Below, one piece after another: positions 13,990 to 18,074 of a DNA stretch of 18,074 nucleotides (the first letter of the stretch is position 1; the number at the start of each line of letters is the position of its first letter). The position numbers and the translations under genes were made by a program. The DNA comes from an uncultured Bdellovibrio sp. (GTDB lineage: Bacteria > Bdellovibrionota > Bdellovibrionia > Bdellovibrionales > Bdellovibrionaceae). The notes under the pieces were generated by a model that ran no database searches, was not told the DNA's origin, and saw only the letters and a program-made list of their open reading frames with translations. The stretch is taken from positions 1 to 18,074 of the forward strand of contig NZ_CAMLDV010000069.1 in NCBI RefSeq assembly GCF_946478835.1, given 5' to 3'.

Positions 13990-14070
13990 GCGATTTGAGA
14001 TCGGTGATTGTGGAAGCACTTTGAAGTCTAGATTTATAAACTAACATCAATTTGTTTAAAAATTTACATC

Positions 14071-14098
14071 TTGGACATGAGTCCAGTTAGGATACTTT
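14071..14098 (+). promoter_or_regulatory. Weak candidate promoter for tldD-pmbA
   Basis: TTGGAC (14071-14076) and TACTTT (14093-14098) are 16 bases apart. The -35 overlaps a short TGGAC-ATGA-GTCCA hairpin (14072-14085). The 219 bases between 13990 and 14208 otherwise hold only a strong AGGAGG ribosome-binding site before tldD. Confidence 0.3.
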
Positions 14099-14208
14099 TG
14101 GGAGAGGTGCTACGGGATGATACTTCACCGGTTTCGCTTTGAGTCTTCTGGTTTTCTCTTTAGTGGGAATCTCTTTCGCGATATTCTCAATCAACTCAGG
14201 AGGTCTTC

Positions 14209-15597
14209 ATGATTATTCAACCTCATATTCTGACAAAAGCTCTGGATGCGGCTTTGAGCACAGGGGCGGATTTTGCAGATATCTTTGTCGAAGACACATA
14301 TTCATCTCAACTTTCAGTTTTAAATTCTAAACCGGAGCAGGCGATTGTCGGTCAACTTTATGGCGCGGGAATTCGTTTGTTCTTTGGACATGAAATCGTT
14401 TACGTGACGACGAACGATCTTTCGGAAGCGGGTCTGGTGAAGGCTGCTTTGAATGCGGCACAAAGCCGTGGCACAGGGACGGCGAAGAAGACTTTGCCGT
14501 TGATGCAAGTGCCGTTTGATTCGATTCACACTTACGGTGAAAAGCCGTGGGAGATGAATCGTGATCGTAAGTTTCAATGGTTGAACTCGATGGATCAACA
14601 TGCGCGTGCACGCCATTCTGCGGTGACACAAGTTGAAGCAGGTTTGAATGAAAAATTCCAACGTGTGCAAATTGCGAACTCTCGTGGTGTGATGGCTTAC
14701 GATGAGCGCGCTTATTCACGCATTCGTTTAGAAACGTTTGTTGAAAAAGATGGCGTGAAAGAAAGTTCGACAGAAGACGAAGGCCACATGGGAACTTCGG
14801 AAATCTACGATCAAATTAATTTGAAATCTCTTGCTGAAAAAGCAGTGGACTGTGCTGTGATGTTAACGACAGCCAACTATGCTCCGGCTGGTGAAATGCC
14901 TGTGGTGATCGATAATGCTTTTGGTGGAGTTATTTTCCACGAGGCTTGTGGTCATGGTCTTGAAACAACAAGTGTTGCTAAAGATGCTTCTGTCTTCTGC
15001 GGTAAGATGGGTCAAAAGATCGCTCACGAAAGTGTGACGGCTATTGATGATGGAACGATTGAAAATGGTTGGGGCTCTTTGAATTTGGATGATGAAGGAA
15101 ATAAAACTAAAAAAACAACATTGATTGAAAATGGTGTTTTGAAATCTTACATCGTCGATGAAATGGGTTCTCGTCAAACAGGTTTTGAAGCGACAGGAAG
15201 TGGACGTCGTCAGTCTTACAAATACGCTCCAGCCTCTCGGATGAGAAACACATACATCGCGGCAGGAAAAGATAAATTTGAAGATATGATTCGTGACGTG
15301 GATTACGGTCTTTATGCTAAGAAACTTGGCGGAGGATCTGTGAATCCAGGAACGGGTGATTACAACTTCCAAGTGCGTGAAGCGTACATCATCCGCAATG
15401 GTCGCATTGATGAAGCCGTTAAAGGTGCTTGTTTGATCGGTCGTGGTATCGACACTCTTGGAAAGATCACGAAAGTTTCTGATGATTTGCAATTGGCGCG
15501 CGGAATGTGCGGTTCTGTGAGCGGCAGTATTCCAGCAGCGGTTGGTCAGCCACAGATCTTGGTTTCAAGCCTTATGGTCGGCGGGAGAGCAAAATAA
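14209..15597 (+). CDS. tldD: TldD metalloprotease subunit
   Basis: The 462-residue protein is a complete TldD. The zinc motif HExxxH is at His244-His249 (HEACGHGLE) and the third ligand is probably Cys434 (MCGSVSGSIPA), both as in E. coli TldD. TldD works with TldE/PmbA as a heterodimeric protease that trims unfolded or modified peptides in the cytoplasm; in enterobacteria it processes microcin precursors and CcdA. AGGAGG precedes the ATG with good spacing. The gene overlaps pmbA by one base (TAATG), which fits production in equal amounts. Confidence 0.95.
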   Translation: MIIQPHILTKALDAALSTGADFADIFVEDTYSSQLSVLNSKPEQAIVGQLYGAGIRLFFGHEIVYVTTNDLSEAGLVKAALNAAQSRGTGTAKKTLPLMQVPFDSIHTYGEKPWEMNRDRKFQWLNSMDQHARARHSAVTQVEAGLNEKFQRVQIANSRGVMAYDERAYSRIRLETFVEKDGVKESSTEDEGHMGTSEIYDQINLKSLAEKAVDCAVMLTTANYAPAGEMPVVIDNAFGGVIFHEACGHGLETTSVAKDASVFCGKMGQKIAHESVTAIDDGTIENGWGSLNLDDEGNKTKKTTLIENGVLKSYIVDEMGSRQTGFEATGSGRRQSYKYAPASRMRNTYIAAGKDKFEDMIRDVDYGLYAKKLGGGSVNPGTGDYNFQVREAYIIRNGRIDEAVKGACLIGRGIDTLGKITKVSDDLQLARGMCGSVSGSIPAAVGQPQILVSSLMVGGRAK

Positions 15598-16937
15598 TGG
15601 ATACAATTAAACAGAATTTTCAAAAAATCGCAGATCAAGCTAAGAAAGATGGCGCCAAAGTGGAAATGCTGGTTTCTGGTGGCGAGAATCTTAAGATCGG
15701 CTATTCAAAAAAGAAATTGGAGTCTTTTGAGTCGACACAATCTCAAATGGCGGGGCTTCGTGTGATCCTTGGTGCGAATCAAGGATATGCATACACAGAA
15801 AATCTTTCTGATGAATCTTTGCTTCGCACATATGGTGAGGCACTGAATAACGCGAAGACGGTACAAAAAGGGGAAACTCAAGAAGTTCCCCTTTTAAAAC
15901 CACAAACTGTGCAAGCGATGAACCTTTTCCATCCTGAAGAAATTGCGATGGATAAAAAATTGGAAGTCGCTCGTCTTTTGGAAGAAAAATGCTTAGATAA
16001 AGATGCTCGTATCCAATCTGTTCCCTATTCAGGATTTAATGAAACGGTGAGTTTTAGAAGAATCTTGAATTCGGAAGGTTTGGATCAAGAGTTTAAGCAA
16101 AACTATTTTTCTGGTTATGCGTATCCTTTGGCTAAAGAAGGTGAGTCGACCAAGATGGATGGCGATGGTTTCTTTGCTAGATCTTTTAAAGACATTAATA
16201 TTCAAGAAGTGGCTGATGAAGGTGTGACACGCGCGATTTCGCGTTTGGGAGCCCAGAAGCTTGCGACGGGAAAATACGCTGTGGTGATTGATCGCACACA
16301 GTTCCCGATGATTCTGCAAATGATTGAAAGTTATTTCTCTGCCAAAGAAGTTCACGAAGGAAAGTCTTTGTTTGGCGGAAAATTGGGGCAAAAAATTGCG
16401 AGCGAAAAGTTCCAATTGATTGATGATCCTTTTGAACCAACAGGAACGGCGGTTCGTCCATTTGACGATGAAGGGGCGGCTTCACAGAAGACGGTTCTTT
16501 TTGAAAATGGCGTTCTTAAGAATTTCCTTACAAATTTAGAGTACGCGAAGAAAATGAATCTTCCGCACACGGCGCACGCTCGTCGTAGTCCGGCTTCTCA
16601 GCAGGGAATCTCTTCGACGAATTTGGTTGTGAAAAAAGGAACGAAGTCAGTGGAAGAACTTTTGGCTTCCTATGACAAGGTTGTGTTCTTGACAGAGTTC
16701 TCTGCAGGTTTGCATGCGGGATTTAAAGAGTCCACAGGTGACTTCTCAATGCCTGCTGAAGGTTTTTTATATGAAAACGGCAAACGTGTGGGGCCTGTTG
16801 ATCAGTTTGTGATGTCAGGTAATGTCTTGGATCTTTTGCGTGATATCGAGGATCTAAGTAATCAATATGGAAAACCAGGCAGTTCGATGATCTGTCCTGA
16901 TGTTTTGGTAAAACCGCAGAGTTTTGCGGGAGCTTAA
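15597..16937 (+). CDS. pmbA: TldE/PmbA, partner subunit of the TldD protease
   Basis: The start is the ATG at 15597 (MDTIKQNFQKIADQAKKDGA), overlapping the tldD stop and preceded by GGGAGAG; the frame is open further upstream only inside tldD. The 446-residue product has PmbA length (about 450) and the family layout, including GKLGQKIASEKFQLIDDP and ENGVLKNFLTNLEYAKKM. It lacks HExxxH: the equivalent place reads MILQMIESYFS, as expected for the non-catalytic subunit. The C-terminal part has FSAGLHAGFKESTGDFSMPA. In E. coli the two subunits are encoded apart, here they form one operon. No peptide precursor gene that could be a substrate lies near. Confidence 0.93.
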   Translation: MDTIKQNFQKIADQAKKDGAKVEMLVSGGENLKIGYSKKKLESFESTQSQMAGLRVILGANQGYAYTENLSDESLLRTYGEALNNAKTVQKGETQEVPLLKPQTVQAMNLFHPEEIAMDKKLEVARLLEEKCLDKDARIQSVPYSGFNETVSFRRILNSEGLDQEFKQNYFSGYAYPLAKEGESTKMDGDGFFARSFKDINIQEVADEGVTRAISRLGAQKLATGKYAVVIDRTQFPMILQMIESYFSAKEVHEGKSLFGGKLGQKIASEKFQLIDDPFEPTGTAVRPFDDEGAASQKTVLFENGVLKNFLTNLEYAKKMNLPHTAHARRSPASQQGISSTNLVVKKGTKSVEELLASYDKVVFLTEFSAGLHAGFKESTGDFSMPAEGFLYENGKRVGPVDQFVMSGNVLDLLRDIEDLSNQYGKPGSSMICPDVLVKPQSFAGA

Positions 16938-16942
16938 ACAGT

Positions 16943-16983
16943 AAGGGTGGCAACCAACTGGTTTTGTCACTCTTATTTCTTTA
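16943..16983. terminator. Probable terminator between pmbA and the leftward gene
   Basis: AAGGGTGGCAA (16943-16953) pairs with TTGTCACTCTT (16963-16973) at all 11 positions (two G-T), extended by CC with GG around an AACT loop with a small bulge. It is followed by TTATTTCTTT. It overlaps the stop of the leftward gene, for which A-rich sequence flanks the hairpin less clearly. Confidence 0.6.
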
Positions 16984-17869
16984 AAAAGTGCATAGCGAGA
17001 GCCTTCACGGCTGCCTTCATAAGTTCTTTATTTTTCTCAAGAAGTTCTGTGCATGAGTTGATCATCTTCCCTGAACGACATTGGATTTGAATTGAATCTA
17101 GGTCAGAATCTTTTTGAAGAGCTTCAGTAAAGTCTTTGACAGATACAAAAAGTTTTTCTCCAGAACTTAAGCGATAGAAAATTAAATTGGCGTCTTGAGA
17201 AGGTATTAAATCATGTTTCACCAACTGCAAAAGTATATCACCATCTATAAATAGGCCATCGAAACCTGTCCCGGCGTCTTTTTGAGAGATGAACAGTGTG
17301 CCAGATGCGCCAATATTTACATTGAATGTAGCGTCGTTAATTTTTTGATGAGCAACAAACTCAAAGACAGAGGGATCATCAGTTTGTTTCGAGACTAGAA
17401 GTTGCAACTCATTATCCTCTAGGTTCATTTCGGAGCTAATTCTGAAATAGCCAGTGGAAGTAGTTGAACTCAAAAACTTATATAAGTTTAATGTGTTTGT
17501 GTTATTAGATAAGCTGCCATGTTGTGGGGATCGACTTTTTTTAATCCCATCTAAAATTTCTCGTGTGCATTCTTCAGAGGGGAATATGTTGTACTTATTT
17601 AGTATAAGTAATAAGGCTCCGAATGACGGTATACTTGACGTTGCCTGAATTTCTTCCCAATGAAATAGATCTGTAAAGTCTTCGTCTTTGAGGCTCTCTA
17701 GGAGAGGCTCAATATTAACATTACTTTGAACAGAAAATGCAAAGAGATGAAGCCCTTTGTCGCCAGGGCGTTTGATTGTTTTTGCCAGTCGGAAAAGATT
17801 TGGATCGGCTTTGGCGATGGAAGTTATGACAGTGCTCGCGAAAATCGGTTCTTCGATAGGATTAGTCAC
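16973..17869 (-). CDS. Hypothetical protein, 5' end uncertain
   Basis: From the GTG at 17869 (AAAGG 5 bases upstream) the product is 298 residues. I do not recognise it. It is soluble, with no signal peptide or membrane helix; it is rich in Ser, Asn and Asp and ends in a basic helix (ELMKAAVKALAMHFLKK). The middle has alternating polar/hydrophobic segments suggesting beta structure (NINVGASGTLFIS-like region around residue 190-210). The DNA is more AT-rich than its neighbours and uses codons such as ATA and AGA more often, which hints at recent acquisition or weak selection. The same frame stays open for 61 codons upstream of the GTG, so the true N-terminus may be longer. Confidence 0.6.
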   Translation of the reverse strand: MTNPIEEPIFASTVITSIAKADPNLFRLAKTIKRPGDKGLHLFAFSVQSNVNIEPLLESLKDEDFTDLFHWEEIQATSSIPSFGALLLILNKYNIFPSEECTREILDGIKKSRSPQHGSLSNNTNTLNLYKFLSSTTSTGYFRISSEMNLEDNELQLLVSKQTDDPSVFEFVAHQKINDATFNVNIGASGTLFISQKDAGTGFDGLFIDGDILLQLVKHDLIPSQDANLIFYRLSSGEKLFVSVKDFTEALQKDSDLDSIQIQCRSGKMINSCTELLEKNKELMKAAVKALAMHFLKK

Positions 17870-18052
17870 GAAAGCCTTTGCCTTAATACTGTTCTGGAAG
17901 AATCTTAGTTCAAAGTCGGATACTTTGAGATTTAAAGACTTTCGGGCTTTTACGATCTCAAAGGGAGAAAAAGATCTATTACATGCCGTCGCAATTGATA
18001 TTAAGTGCGGTGAAATTGTTTTTCTTTTTAAAAATGCGCCAGTTGTTTTTAG
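17870..18052 (-). other. Open upstream extension of the 16973-17869 frame, possible frameshift
   Basis: The frame of the gene ending at 16973 continues without a stop for 61 codons to 18052 and reads like protein (SPFEIVKARKSLNLKVSDFE), but contains no ATG, GTG or TTG. An ATG at 18056 lies one frame away and reads MTKNNWRIFKKK before an A5 run (18023-18019); removing one A there would join it to the long frame. That ATG overlaps a TGA of a further upstream frame (ATGA). This suggests a 1-base indel or sequencing error. Confidence 0.35.
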
Positions 18053-18074
18053 TCATAAAAGAAGACGGTTCCCA

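Noticed and set aside
14863..15492. 209-codon open frame on the minus strand inside tldD
   Set aside because: Antisense shadow of tldD; rich in Ser, Thr, Ile and Phe as expected from the reverse reading of that gene.

Overview
The window looks like ordinary chromosomal housekeeping DNA from a Gram-negative bacterium. An lpxD gene (lipid A synthesis), a lipoprotein with a Ser+2 residue, several small Sec-exported cysteine-bearing proteins and an ETF:quinone oxidoreductase support this. The protein style and mid-range GC recall Bdellovibrio and relatives (Bdellovibrionota), but this is a judgement by eye with no database check. I found no insertion sequence, prophage, CRISPR array or rRNA.

Layout. 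Positions 1-1620 hold a leftward tRNA-Pro with a near-consensus promoter, a membrane-anchored cysteine-rich protein, a 68-residue convergent gene and a four-helix membrane protein closed by a terminator. Positions 1652-2690 hold a divergent ribosomal-protein cluster: rpsR leftward, rpmB-rplX rightward. Positions 2814-4006 hold a small exported protein, whose signal-peptide codons form a terminator-like hairpin, and a nitrilase-family amidase. Positions 4087-6092 hold a small exported protein and ETF:quinone oxidoreductase. Positions 6145-8185 hold an rlmL-like rRNA methyltransferase behind a hairpin that sequesters its ribosome-binding site, an exported protein, and a Mut7-C nuclease-like protein overlapping it by ATGA. 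Positions 8239-9662 hold leftward lpxD and a four-helix membrane protein. Positions 9787-13091 hold a Lys/Ala/Pro-tailed protein, infA with an apparently leaderless promoter, tex, and an unlisted 31-residue very basic peptide directly after tex. Positions 13168-13989 hold a leftward lipoprotein. Positions 14209-16937 hold the tldD-pmbA protease pair. The window ends with a leftward gene of unknown function that is probably incomplete or frameshifted at its 5' end.

A theme is gene expression: ribosomal proteins S18, L28 and L24, IF-1, Tex, an rRNA methyltransferase, tRNA-Pro and a candidate ribosomal mini-protein lie close together, though not in one operon. No obvious new multi-gene system is present. 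The best leads are the terminator-like hairpin inside a signal peptide, the 31-residue basic peptide, the leaderless infA arrangement, the rlmL leader hairpin and the frameshift-like 5' end of the last gene.
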